Shown: piece after piece, positions 17,925 to 26,065 of the stretch
Layout: every line of letters starts with the position of its first letter
Numbering within the stretch: the stretch's first letter is position 1
Assembly: GCA_965262485.1 (NCBI GenBank)
Contig: OZ253540.1
Location: 2,170,001-2,234,000 of the forward strand
Source of the DNA: Bin87 sp965262485
Lineage (GTDB): Bacteria > Chloroflexota > Dehalococcoidia > Lucifugimonadales > UBA3495
Direction of reading: 5' to 3'
DNA: 64,000 nt
Program-made: the position numbers and the translations under genes
Notes under the pieces: generated by a model
What the model was told of the DNA's origin: nothing
What the model saw: only the letters and a program-made list of their open reading frames with translations
Databases searched by the model: none

Positions 17925-18044
17925 AGGGCCTTTTCAAAGTTGCGGAAATTAACCACCCGCTCGTCCTGAGCCTGTCGAAGGACGGTTGCCGATGGTTCGA
18001 CAAGCTCACCATGAGCGGAGGTCGGAGGACTTTGAAAAGGCCCT
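17925..18044. repeat. 120-bp element with 16-bp perfect inverted ends
   Basis: AGGGCCTTTTCAAAGT at 17925-17940 and its exact complement at 18029-18044. The interior has an imperfect palindrome built on TTCGACAAGCTCACCATGAG. The right flank is another GCTGCCTCAC (18045-18054); the left flank GCTGCGCGGT is only half matching. The ends resemble the element at 57590-57768. Confidence 0.65.
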
Positions 18045-18186
18045 GCTGCCTCACGCGTACCCACTCATCGAGATTGCCACGTCCCTCGACAAGCTCGGGA
18101 TGAGCGGAATATCTTCGCAATGACAGACGCGGCCGGCGAACTCCGATGTTCTGGACGCAGTTTGGGGAGGCCGCAATAGGATTCGG

Positions 18187-19155
18187 TCAAGGCGTTAGCA
18201 GGATCTTCCCGGTACTTTCGCGGCTTTCCAGCCTTCGGTGCGCTTCGCTGGCGTCGGACAACGGCAGGTTGAGGCTGATGTTCAGCCTGATTTCGCCGGA
18301 TTGGACCCATGCGAGACAGTCTTCCGCCCGGCGCAAAAGCTCGGTGCGCGTTGCCGTGTAATCGCCGAGAGATGGCCGGGTCAGGTACAAACTTCCATTC
18401 CGCAGGGCCGATGAGTCCACCGGGCCCACCGGGCCGCTGGCCTGTCCGTACAGGCACATGCAGCCCCGCCTTCCCAGGATGCGCAATCCCTTCTCAAAGG
18501 TGGTTTGGCCGACCGCGTCGTAAACAACCTTCACGCCGGCGCCATCGGTCATCCGCCTCACCTCGGCTTCGAAATCCTGCTGCGTGTACAGGATCACAGT
18601 GTCGGCGCCGGCTCCGCGAGCCAGTTCAGCTTTTTCGCCAGTGGAGACCGTTGTGTATACCTCTGCGCCGATTCGCTTCAACATTTGAATCAGCAGCAAA
18701 CCCATACCTCCCGCGCCGGCGTGCACCAGCGCGCGGTCTCCTTCGTGCAGGGGAACAACATCATGCACGAGGAAGTGGGCCGTCATGCCCTGCAGCAGCG
18801 TGGCGGCGCCGGTGGCAAAGTCCATATCGTCGGGGATTCTAACCAGCAGCCACGAGGGCACTGCCTGCTGCTCGGCGTAGGAACCGGTGTGCATCGCATA
18901 GGCGACGCGGTCGCCAACCGCAACTTCATCCACACCTTCTCCCACTGCCACCACCACTCCCGATGCCTCGCGGCCGGGAGTCCATGGGAAGGCAGCCGGT
19001 GGGTTGGTACCCTTGCGGCTGGATACATCGGTGTAGTTGACTCCGATATTTTGTATGGCTACGACCGCCTGACCAGGCGCGGGCGTTGGTTCAGGGATAT
19101 CCTCGAATTGCAGAACCTCCGGGCCCCCGATCTCATAGGCGCGGATTCCTTTCAT
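18187..19155 (-). CDS. quinone oxidoreductase / zinc-independent alcohol dehydrogenase-like
   Basis: A 322-residue medium-chain reductase of the QOR type, expected to reduce quinones or enones with NADPH in the cytoplasm. N-terminal GroES-like fold contains NYTDVSSRKG and PGREASGVVVAVGEGVDEV; the Rossmann motif is VHAGAGGMGLLLIQ near residue 150. The structural-zinc cysteines of true alcohol dehydrogenases are absent. The 3' end lies beside the repeat nest. A MmgE/PrpD gene lies upstream on the same strand, with a gap of about 63 bp, so cotranscription is possible. Confidence 0.9.
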   Translation of the reverse strand: MKGIRAYEIGGPEVLQFEDIPEPTPAPGQAVVAIQNIGVNYTDVSSRKGTNPPAAFPWTPGREASGVVVAVGEGVDEVAVGDRVAYAMHTGSYAEQQAVPSWLLVRIPDDMDFATGAATLLQGMTAHFLVHDVVPLHEGDRALVHAGAGGMGLLLIQMLKRIGAEVYTTVSTGEKAELARGAGADTVILYTQQDFEAEVRRMTDGAGVKVVYDAVGQTTFEKGLRILGRRGCMCLYGQASGPVGPVDSSALRNGSLYLTRPSLGDYTATRTELLRRAEDCLAWVQSGEIRLNISLNLPLSDASEAHRRLESRESTGKILLTP

Positions 19156-19218
19156 ATTTTCACCTCTCAGTGCATTCTTGAATCGAGGAGACCACCAGCC
19201 GGGAGCGCCGGCGGATGA

Positions 19219-20535
19219 TCATCCTCCCAGTACTGAAACCATGCCCGTAACGTTTTCAATCTGATCGATGTTACGGAAACTGGTTATCGCTTCCTCAATG
19301 TGGTCCTGCGGGAGGATATACCTGGTGCAATATAGAAACTTGGCTTCCAGTTCCTCCGCATCCAGGGGCAAGGCGGGCGTGCCGCGGGCGTGGTCGACGC
19401 GATGGCGCAATACGCGACCGTCATGCAGTGTTACCTGCAACTCAGCCGGATACCTGGATAATGGAGATTCGGGAACGGAGGCTGCAACGGAAATCCGTTC
19501 CATAATCGCCCGCACCCCTTCGTCGCGTACGGCAACGTCCGAGAAGAAGTTGATGAGCGGAGCGCCGTGGCACAAAGTCGCGGCGGTTATGAATCCCAGA
19601 CAACTGCGAGCCTGCCACCCGTCCGCCGGGAGTACCGTGGGTAGTTGTGCCATTGCGTCTGCCGTTATACCGACGTGTACGTCACTGATGTCGGCGGGAT
19701 TCAAGCGGTTCATCTGAATGATCCCGAGGGCAGCGTCGATGGCGGTATGGCTGGCCGGATGGCACGGATAAGCGTGGATCGAAACACCGCCGTCGGTGAG
19801 CCGCCAGGCACGCCCCAGATCAACCAGCGCTCCGGCTGATTGCAATGACTCCAGCGATTCGCCCACCGGCGCGGCGGCAACACCTTCCGATGCGATCAGC
19901 GCCGCCATCACGCCATTCATGGCGTCCAGCCCGCCGCCCAGAAGGGCGCTGGCGCCGGCGGAGTTGTAGTCGATGTCAGCCCTCGCCGAACCGACAGCGA
20001 TACCCAACGCATTGCCCAGTTGTTCTTCGGTCAGGCCGAGCAGCGCCCCGCCGGCCGCCGTTGCGCCCACCGTGCCCGCAGACGAAAATCCCTGGACCGC
20101 GGACAATCGGGCGACTATCTCGGCGCCGGCGGCGAACGCCGACAAGACCCTCGCGCCGCTGGCGCCGTGCATTTCTCCGAGAGCCATTACCGCCGGAAAT
20201 ACGGCTGCCGTCGGATGGCTGGCGGCGTTGAGGGCATGGTCGTCGAAATCCAACAGGCGCACCAACGTACCGTTAACCAGCGCGGCGTAGACCGGGGATG
20301 TTCGCAGACCCATCCCGATAATCGTACATCGTCCGTTGCCGCCCATAGACCTGGCGAATCGGCTTAACGCCACACCTTCCGGATGTGCCGCCCCGGCGAG
20401 GGCCACCGCCGCCGCGTTAAGCATAACGTTGCGGCATTGCTCGGCAACTGCGTGCGGTATGGGCATACCACCGTTAACTGCATCGCTGGCGAACTTGGCG
20501 AGGAGGTTCAATATTCCTGAGATTGAGTCAGCCAT
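19219..20535 (-). CDS. MmgE/PrpD family protein (copy 2)
   Basis: About 438 residues from ATG 20535 (MADSISGILN). Recognisable blocks are RLLDFDDHAL near residue 95 and HPTAAVFPAVMALGEMHGASG; the C-terminal domain has FLYCTRYILP. Probably a dehydratase or decarboxylase of a small carboxylic acid. It is only distantly similar to the copy at 12236-13606. Upstream is a TGTCATTGCGA repeat, downstream a quinone reductase on the same strand. The ribosome site before 20535 is weak; the frame remains open to 20601. Confidence 0.88.
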   Translation of the reverse strand: MADSISGILNLLAKFASDAVNGGMPIPHAVAEQCRNVMLNAAAVALAGAAHPEGVALSRFARSMGGNGRCTIIGMGLRTSPVYAALVNGTLVRLLDFDDHALNAASHPTAAVFPAVMALGEMHGASGARVLSAFAAGAEIVARLSAVQGFSSAGTVGATAAGGALLGLTEEQLGNALGIAVGSARADIDYNSAGASALLGGGLDAMNGVMAALIASEGVAAAPVGESLESLQSAGALVDLGRAWRLTDGGVSIHAYPCHPASHTAIDAALGIIQMNRLNPADISDVHVGITADAMAQLPTVLPADGWQARSCLGFITAATLCHGAPLINFFSDVAVRDEGVRAIMERISVAASVPESPLSRYPAELQVTLHDGRVLRHRVDHARGTPALPLDAEELEAKFLYCTRYILPQDHIEEAITSFRNIDQIENVTGMVSVLGG

Positions 20536-20591
20536 AACGGGACAAGGATAACTACGGGGAAGGCCGGGCGCAACGGCGGCGGTTCTCTCGA

Positions 20592-20762
20592 GCGTACCCA
20601 CTTTAATCTGTCATTGCGACCCCGTACTTGATACGGGGGTGGCAATCTCGTCGCCCTAGCAATGGTGGTTTGCCGACGCGTGTTTGACTTCAACGAGATT
20701 GCCACGTCGCTGCGCTCCTCGCAATGACAGTAGGACAATTAGTTTTGACAACGTGGGTACGC
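20592..20762. repeat. TGTCATTGCGA hairpin repeat with outer GCGTACCCAC arms
   Basis: The core TGTCATTGCGA...GCAATGACA spans 20609-20729 and is largely self-complementary (TTGCCACGTCGCTGCGCTCC against the family's GGAGCGCAGCGACGTGGCAA). Outer arms GCGTACCCAC (20592) and GTGGGTACGC (to 20762) match those of the copy at 22281-22412. It occupies most of the 361-bp gap between the divergent MmgE/PrpD and hydroxyglutarate oxidase genes. Confidence 0.7.
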
Positions 20763-20896
20763 GTGAGTTTGGGACGGCGCTTGACCACCTCAGACCGACC
20801 TATTGCGTTCTAACGGTTGCGCCGGACGCTGAGATTTGCCAAACTCGGCGCAGGAACCTGTCGGCAGAGTTCGCGATTTACGACGGAGGAATTAAC

Positions 20897-22159
20897 ATGG
20901 CTTTTGTTGCCAACGATTCCGGCTCGGTGGAATCCCGAGTCTATGACGTGGCTATTGTAGGTGGGGGGATCATCGGGCTGTCCACCGCCATGCAACTGCT
21001 CCAACGGTTTCCGGAGCTGAACGTTGCGGTGATTGAAAAAGAAACCACCCTGGCCCGGCATCAAACCGGGCACAATAGCGGCGTGATTCACTCCGGAATC
21101 TATTATCGTCCAGGTTCGTGGAAGTCCCGGTTTTGCGTGGGAGGCAAAGACCGCCTGATTGATTTCTGCAATGAAAATGAGATCGAATATGAAGAGTGTG
21201 GAAAGGTTATCGTCGCTACTCATGAATCCGAGTTGGGTCGGTTGGATGACCTCTTTGAGCGTGGCGTGGCTAATGGCGTCCCCGACCTCGAGATTATTGG
21301 CCCGGACCGACTGGCGGAAATCGAGCCGCACACCACCGGAGTACGGGCGCTGTGGGCGCCTCACACCGGGATCATCGACTATGTGCGGGTGGCGAACGCT
21401 TACGCCGGCAAGACCCAGATTGCCGGCGGCGATATTTTCACTGACGCGCCGGTGACTGCTATTCGCGAATCCAGTGGTGGCAGTGCGCTGGAAACACCTC
21501 GTGGGTCAGTGCAAGCCAGGCATGTCATCAATTGTGGCGGGTTGTACGCCGACCGGCTGGCGCGCATGATGGGTGAAACAACCGACGTCCGGATCATTCC
21601 TTTCCGCGGAGAGTATTACAAGCTGGTTGAAGACAGCCACGACCTGGTGAAAGGCCTGATCTACCCGGTGCCGGACCCGAGGTTCCCGTTCCTGGGCGTG
21701 CATTACACTCGAAATATCCACGGCTACGTGGAAGCCGGACCCAACGCGGTACTGGCCTGGGCCAGGGAGGGCTACCGCAAAAGCGACGTCAACGTTGGGG
21801 AGACCATGGGTGCGTTGGGGTTTCCGGGTTTCTGGAAAATGACCGCCCGCCACTGGCGCACCGGCATGAAGGAAATGCACCGGTCGTACCGAAAATCGGT
21901 GTTCGTAAACGATCTGCGGAAACTGATTCCGGAGATTCAACCGGACGATCTGGAAACCGGCGGAAGTGGCGTCAGGGCTCAGGCAGTTTCCTCCTCGGGA
22001 GCATTGCTCGACGATTTTCACATCCTCAGAGGCCAGCGTGCTTTGCATGTGCTCAACGCACCGTCGCCTGGCGCAACGTCGTCGCTGGCGATTGGCGAGT
22101 ACCTGGCGGACTTGGCCACTGAGGACTTCGGCTTGTCTGCCCGCCGGGACGAACGGTAA
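20897..22159 (+). CDS. lhgO: L-2-hydroxyglutarate oxidase
   Basis: About 420 residues from ATG 20897, preceded by GGAGGA; the frame extends upstream through the repeat but only this start has a ribosome site. FAD-binding Rossmann motif VAIVGGGIIGLSTAMQL lies near residues 15-31, followed by RHQTGHNSGVIHSGIYY, diagnostic of LhgO (DAO superfamily). PFRGEYYKL and the C-terminal APSPGATSSLAIGEYLA (FAD contact) are also present. It oxidises L-2-hydroxyglutarate to 2-oxoglutarate, passing electrons to quinone or O2, and is commonly membrane associated. It stands alone on the plus strand. Confidence 0.92.
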   Translation: MAFVANDSGSVESRVYDVAIVGGGIIGLSTAMQLLQRFPELNVAVIEKETTLARHQTGHNSGVIHSGIYYRPGSWKSRFCVGGKDRLIDFCNENEIEYEECGKVIVATHESELGRLDDLFERGVANGVPDLEIIGPDRLAEIEPHTTGVRALWAPHTGIIDYVRVANAYAGKTQIAGGDIFTDAPVTAIRESSGGSALETPRGSVQARHVINCGGLYADRLARMMGETTDVRIIPFRGEYYKLVEDSHDLVKGLIYPVPDPRFPFLGVHYTRNIHGYVEAGPNAVLAWAREGYRKSDVNVGETMGALGFPGFWKMTARHWRTGMKEMHRSYRKSVFVNDLRKLIPEIQPDDLETGGSGVRAQAVSSSGALLDDFHILRGQRALHVLNAPSPGATSSLAIGEYLADLATEDFGLSARRDER

Positions 22160-22280
22160 CGGCGCGAATAAGCAGGCGAGGCGATTTCGCTACTCGGGGT
22201 ACGCCTTATCCGTAGCGCGGCTGGTCCGTTTAGACGACGATTGCCGGCGGCAGCCGGCAGTCGTCGCAGAACTGCCGGCG

Positions 22281-22412
22281 CTCACGCGTACCTACTTTAG
22301 ACTGTCATTGCGAGGAGCGTAGCGACGTGGCAATCTCGTTGAGGCCACGGTCGCTACTACCGGAACGAGATTGCCACGCTGTGCTCGCAATGACAAAGTG
22401 GGTACGCGTGAG
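22281..22412. repeat. TGTCATTGCGA hairpin repeat with 12-bp perfect outer ends
   Basis: CTCACGCGTACC at 22281-22292 and its exact complement at 22401-22412 enclose the core TGTCATTGCGAGGAGC...GCAATGACA (22303-22395). It lies between the hydroxyglutarate oxidase gene and the 3' end of the LRR pseudogene, six bases from the latter's stop. The preceding stretch 22160-22280 holds only a GC-rich hairpin (GCCGGC repeats near 22235-22279). Confidence 0.7.
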
Positions 22413-22769
22413 CTCCCCCTAACCGCCGTCGCCGCTTGCGGGGGCGACGGTTACGGTCATTGTGTCGGTGTCGGAGCCGCCCTCCCGGTCGGTTACGGTC
22501 AGTTGGAACACCAGCGTCGTGTCGTCTGCGGCGTCCTCCGGCAGCGTGAGCCTGGGGTCGCCAAACTTGCTGGCGGCCTGGTTGTACCGTTCCGCGTTCG
22601 GGTGGGTCAGCGTTACGGACGGGCCGGACAGCTGCGTCCATTGGTGGGCCATCCGCCACCATGCCCCGTAGGGGTTGCGGCTGCCGGTCCCTTGCAGGGT
22701 CACGCTCTCGCCCGGCTCGCCGGTCAGGTCGGGGCCCGCATTGGCCGTCGGAAGCGGTGGCGGGGAACC

Positions 22770-23363
22770 CTCCACCGGGGCCGTCGCCGCGCTGGTCAGG
22801 GTTTCCTGGTGGCCCGCGTCGTCGGTGAAGGTCACCCGGACCTTGATTGCCTTGTTGGTGTCGGAGGGCTGAAGCTGGTAAGCGGAGTTCACCGCTCCCG
22901 AAATCGCCGTGTCCCTGCTGGACAGCCACTGGTAGCTGTAGCTTACGTTGCTCAGCCCGTTGGCGTCGGCAATCCCGGAAGTGTCGGCGGTGAGCGTGTG
23001 GCCCACCTGGACGGTTCCGGTGATGGCCGGGGCGCCCGTCGCCGGGGTATTGGGCGCTTGGGCCTCCGCCACCGGGTCCGTCGCCGCGCTGGTCAGGGTT
23101 TCTTCATAGCCCGCGTCGTCGGTGAAGGTCACCCTGACCTTGATTGCCTTGTTGGCGTCGGAGGGCGGAAGTTGGTAAGTGGAGTTCACCGCTCCCGAAA
23201 TCGCCGCGTTCCTGCTGGACAGCCACTGGTAGCTGTAGCTTACGTTGGTCAGCCCGTTGGCGTCGGCAATCCCGGAAGTGTCGGCGGTGAGCGTGTGGCC
23301 CACCTGGACGGTTCCGGTGATGGCCGGGGCGCCCGTCGCCGGGGTGTTCGGAGCTTGAGTCTC
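22770..23363 (-). repeat. two tandem 297-bp repeats encoding Ig-like domains
   Basis: Two units of 297 bp (99 residues) with almost identical DNA, each encoding QAPNTPATGAPAITGTVQVG through FTDDAG and ETLTSAAT. The near-identity at DNA level points to recent duplication or gene conversion. They lie inside the LRR pseudogene. Confidence 0.85.
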
Positions 23364-23739
23364 ATCCTCTGCCGTCAGTTGAATGGTTACGTTGACGGCG
23401 GCAGCGCCGCCCCTGCCGTTCGACGCCGTTACCGTCACCGCGTAGCTGGGCTTGGTTTCGTAGGTGTAGGTTACGCCTGCTTTGGTGGTCAACTGCCCCG
23501 TGGCGGCGTCCAGCTCGAAGGAACCCGCGTCGCCGCCGGACAGGGAGTAGGTCAAGCTGTTGCCGTTCGGGTCGGTGGCAGCCACGGGCGCGCCCACGTT
23601 GGTTCCCGGAGGGCTGTTCTCTGCCAGACTCCGGGTAACCTCAAAGATGGGAGGGGCATTGGCATCGCAGAAGGGCAGCCCCAGCTCGTCAAAGTCATTG
23701 TGCTTGAGCGGCAAATCCCGCAAACCCGCGGGTATGCAC

Positions 23740-24190
23740 CCGGTCAACTGGTTGGCGCGGAGGTTCAGATATTGCAAGTTGGAGAGGTTGCCCAACTGTG
23801 AAGGAATTCCCCCGCTCAACTGGTTGAGGTAGAGGCTCAGACTTGTCAAGTTGGAGAGGTTGCCCAACTGCGAAGGTATTGCCCCGCTCAACTGGTTGGC
23901 GTGGAGGACCAGACCTGTCAAGTTGGAGAGGTTGCCCAACTGCGAAGGTATCGCCCCGCTCAACTGGTTGGAGCTGAGGTCCAGATCCGCCAGGTTGGAG
24001 AGGTTGCCCAACTGTGAAGGAATCTCCCCGCTCAACTGGTTGCCGCGGAGGCTCAGATATTGCAAGTTGGAGAGGTTGCCCAACTGCGAAGGAATTTCCC
24101 CGCTCAAGTGGTTGTGGTTGAGGTCCAGAGTCGCCAGGTTTGGAGAGATTGCCCAACTGCGAAGGAATCTCCCCGCTCAACTCGTTGTCG
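23740..24190 (-). repeat. 72-bp tandem leucine-rich-repeat array
   Basis: Successive 72-bp units, each encoding 24 residues with NQLSGxIPSQLGNLSNL. Spacing was checked on the plus strand, where GCCCCGCT recurs at 23881 and 23953. About six units are recognisable here; one carries the extra T at 24139-24141. Confidence 0.85.
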
Positions 24191-24200
24191 TCGAGTCTCA

Positions 24201-25062
24201 GAGCCTGTTTACAATCTTTTGAGGATTAGCACCATGAAGGCAAGCACCACCATTTGCAGGCTGGTATTGAGCTTTCTTTCGCAGTTCTTCCAGAGGCGGC
24301 GGCACTTCTCCAGCCAGGCGAAAGACCGCTCCACCACCCATCGCTTCGGCAGCACCACGAAGGTGTGCAGTTCGCTGCGTTTCACCACTTCCACCGCGGC
24401 TCCCAACAAGCTTTGCACCGCAGCAGCAAAGGGCTTTCCGGTGTAACCCCCGTCCACCAGCACGTTCTGCACTTGACTGAGGCCGTCTCGGCGCCGGTCA
24501 AACATCGCCAAAGCCCCAGCCCGGTCGGTGACGTTGGCCGTGGTTATGTGGATCGCATGGGGCAATCCTTGCGTATCCACCGCGATGTGTCGCTTGATTC
24601 CGGATACCTTCTTGCCCGCGTCATAGCCCTTGTGCTCGGCGCTGTCCGTGTTCTTGACACTCTGGGAGTCCACGATACAGAAGCTGGTCCGCTCTTTCCG
24701 CCCATTGCTGCGTCGGGCCGCGCCAACCGATTTTTTTTAGGACTTGTTCCAGAATGGAATCCTGCTCCGGGTCGGGCCGCTCACTCCATTGCCGGAAATA
24801 CTGGTAGCAGGTGCGCCAATCGGGGAAGTCCGCGGGTATCATTCGCCACTGGCACCCGCTTTTCAGGAGATATAGCACACCGCAGAAAACGTCATACAAG
24901 TCCACGGTGCGGGGCTTGGTCCGGCGGCGGGCCGACTCCAGCGTCGGCAGAATACGGGCGAATTGCTCCCGGCTGATGTCGCTGGGATAGGAATGAGACA
25001 TGATTACCCTCCCCTGAATAATAGCCTCAACTTAACCTATTTCAGAGATCGTAGACAGGCTC
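24201..25062 (-). mobile_element. IS5-family insertion sequence, copy 2 (in LRR gene)
   Basis: An 862-bp element, transposase on the minus strand. Terminal inverted repeats are GAGCCTGTCTACGATCT (transposase 5' side, ending at 25062) and GAGCCTGTTTACAATCT (starting at 24201). TCA directly outside both ends (24198-24200 and 25063-25065) is a 3-bp target duplication. Removal of element plus one TCA restores the LRR reading frame at VTSL-RLDDNE. It is one base longer than copy 1, owing to an extra A in the transposase gene. Confidence 0.93.
24209..25001 (-). pseudogene. IS5-family DDE transposase, frameshifted at an A8 run
   Basis: The N-terminal part (from ATG 25001) and the catalytic part (DSQSVKN, VDGGYTG, VERSFAWLEKCRRL) lie in frames offset by one base. 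The offset sits at eight consecutive A residues on the coding strand (24731-24738 as T); copy 1 has seven and is continuous there. The Gln codon mutated in copy 1 is intact here. Ribosomal or transcriptional slippage on A8 could restore a full 263-residue protein, as some IS5-family elements use frameshifting, so this copy may not be fully dead. Confidence 0.85.
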
Positions 25063-25452
25063 TCAGGCTGGTGACCCGTCCGTTGCTGTCGGTGCGCACG
25101 CCGTGCCAGTTGCCGATGGGCGCCTCGGTCAGCCAGTTGGTGTTGTTTGACCAGCTAGCCCCGCCGGTGGCGTTGTAGAGCGCGACCAGCGCTGCCCGGT
25201 CGCCGGCTACGCTGCCTGCGGACGTCGGGGGGGGGCGCTGTACACTTCGGTCGCGACCAACGCCAGCGGTATGATCAGGGCGATCAGCCCGGCGACTGCC
25301 AACAATCCAAACCTGCTTTTGCTCAGCATGGGACACCTCTACGACTTGGGTTAGATTCGCCTAAGTACTGCCTACCCTCTTCACGAGGCGGTGCGGGCGC
25401 GATTATATCATTTGATCGGGGCCGGCTCTAACCCTCTCCCACCATGGGAGAA

Positions 25453-25492
25453 GGAACTTTGGGAGAGGGAACTTTGGGAGAGGGAACTTTGG
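25453..25492. repeat. 15-bp tandem repeat
   Basis: GGAACTTTGGGAGAG occurs twice plus a partial third unit. It is followed by GGAAAGGCCCTG, resembling the right end of the CAGGGCCTTTC element family. It lies in the roughly 300-bp gap between the LRR pseudogene and the MaoC genes, which otherwise holds only an inverted 17-mer (25542-25558). Confidence 0.65.
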
Positions 25493-25630
25493 AAAGGCCC
25501 TGAAACCTCGCCGCCGCCGCTCACAGTTGCGCCGGAAGCGTAGTAGCGAAATCGCCTCAAGCAGACGGCGCCGCTTGGTGACGATTTCCTTGCGGGTGTA
25601 TAGTTTAGCTACAATCTCAAAGGAAACTAA

Positions 25631-26065
25631 TTGCCAAACACGATGCCAAGCCTCACGCAGCCTACGACCCTGGATTTGGGTGTCTGGAACGTTTGCGCCG
25701 ATTCGGTTCGGCAGTACCTCGCAGCGGTGGGGGACGAGTTGCCAGTGTATCGGGATACCGGTTTTGCGCCGCCGCTATGGTTAGCAGCCCGGATCCTTGG
25801 GGTTTTGTTGGAGCGGTTGTCGTTGCCGGACGGTACGATACACAGCTTTCAGGACGTTGAAGCGCTCGAACCGATCGGCCTGGGCTCCAGGGTTGCCGTC
25901 ACCGCCACCGTGGAAGCAGTCCGGCAACGGGGCGGGATGAGTTTCGAAACCATTACCTACGTCGCGAAGCATCCGGACTCGGATCTGATCGTTTTGCGTG
26001 GGCGGACGACGGTACTTCTCCCCGCCGGCGAAGTCGCTGATGGCGACCCAAGTCATGAATCCTGA
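25631..26065 (+). CDS. MaoC-like/FAS1-like dehydratase, N-half type
   Basis: A 144-residue hot-dog-fold protein. FAPPLWLAARILGVLLERLS and FQDVEALEPIGLGSRVAVTA match the FAS1-like (MaoC N-terminal) dehydratase half, which lacks the catalytic Asp-His and pairs with a catalytic MaoC subunit. Start TTG 25631 has AAAGGA at good spacing; ATG 25643 is the alternative. It overlaps the following MaoC gene by 26 bases, so the two are expected to form an (R)-hydratase heterodimer acting on enoyl thioesters. Confidence 0.78.
   Translation: MPNTMPSLTQPTTLDLGVWNVCADSVRQYLAAVGDELPVYRDTGFAPPLWLAARILGVLLERLSLPDGTIHSFQDVEALEPIGLGSRVAVTATVEAVRQRGGMSFETITYVAKHPDSDLIVLRGRTTVLLPAGEVADGDPSHES

Larger units (their letters stand above)
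22419..25329 (-). pseudogene. secreted leucine-rich-repeat/cadherin-like surface protein, disrupted
   Basis: Reconstructed order: signal peptide from ATG 25329 (FGLLAVAGLIALIIPLALVA), LRR N-cap (DRAALVALYNATGGASWSNN), about seven 24-residue plant-type LRRs with consensus NQLSGxIPSQLGNLSNL, a cadherin-like domain (LAENSPPGTNVGAPVAATDP), two nearly identical 99-residue Ig-like repeats and a PKD-like tail. Three lesions: a nine-C tract (25227-25235) puts signal peptide and mature domain in different frames; an IS5-family element sits at 24201-25062 after VTSL; an extra T at 24139-24141 shifts the frame inside an LRR. Without the IS and one TGA duplicate the flanking frames join exactly. Likely a surface adhesion or binding protein before decay. 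Confidence 0.88.

Noticed and set aside
17552..18125. CRISPR array
   Set aside because: Repeats are few, of different kinds, palindromic and irregularly spaced; no cas genes in the window.
22371..23801. 476-codon plus-strand frame opposite the LRR gene
   Set aside because: Open only because of strong codon bias of the repeated sequence on the other strand; GVGxPGS-like periodic text mirrors the Ig-like repeats.
23695..24180. 161-codon minus-strand frame over the LRR array
   Set aside because: Its Pro/Gly/Gln-rich text is mostly the LRR DNA read out of frame; only its first 15 or so codons (SGEIPSQLGNLS) belong to the ancestral protein before the extra T.
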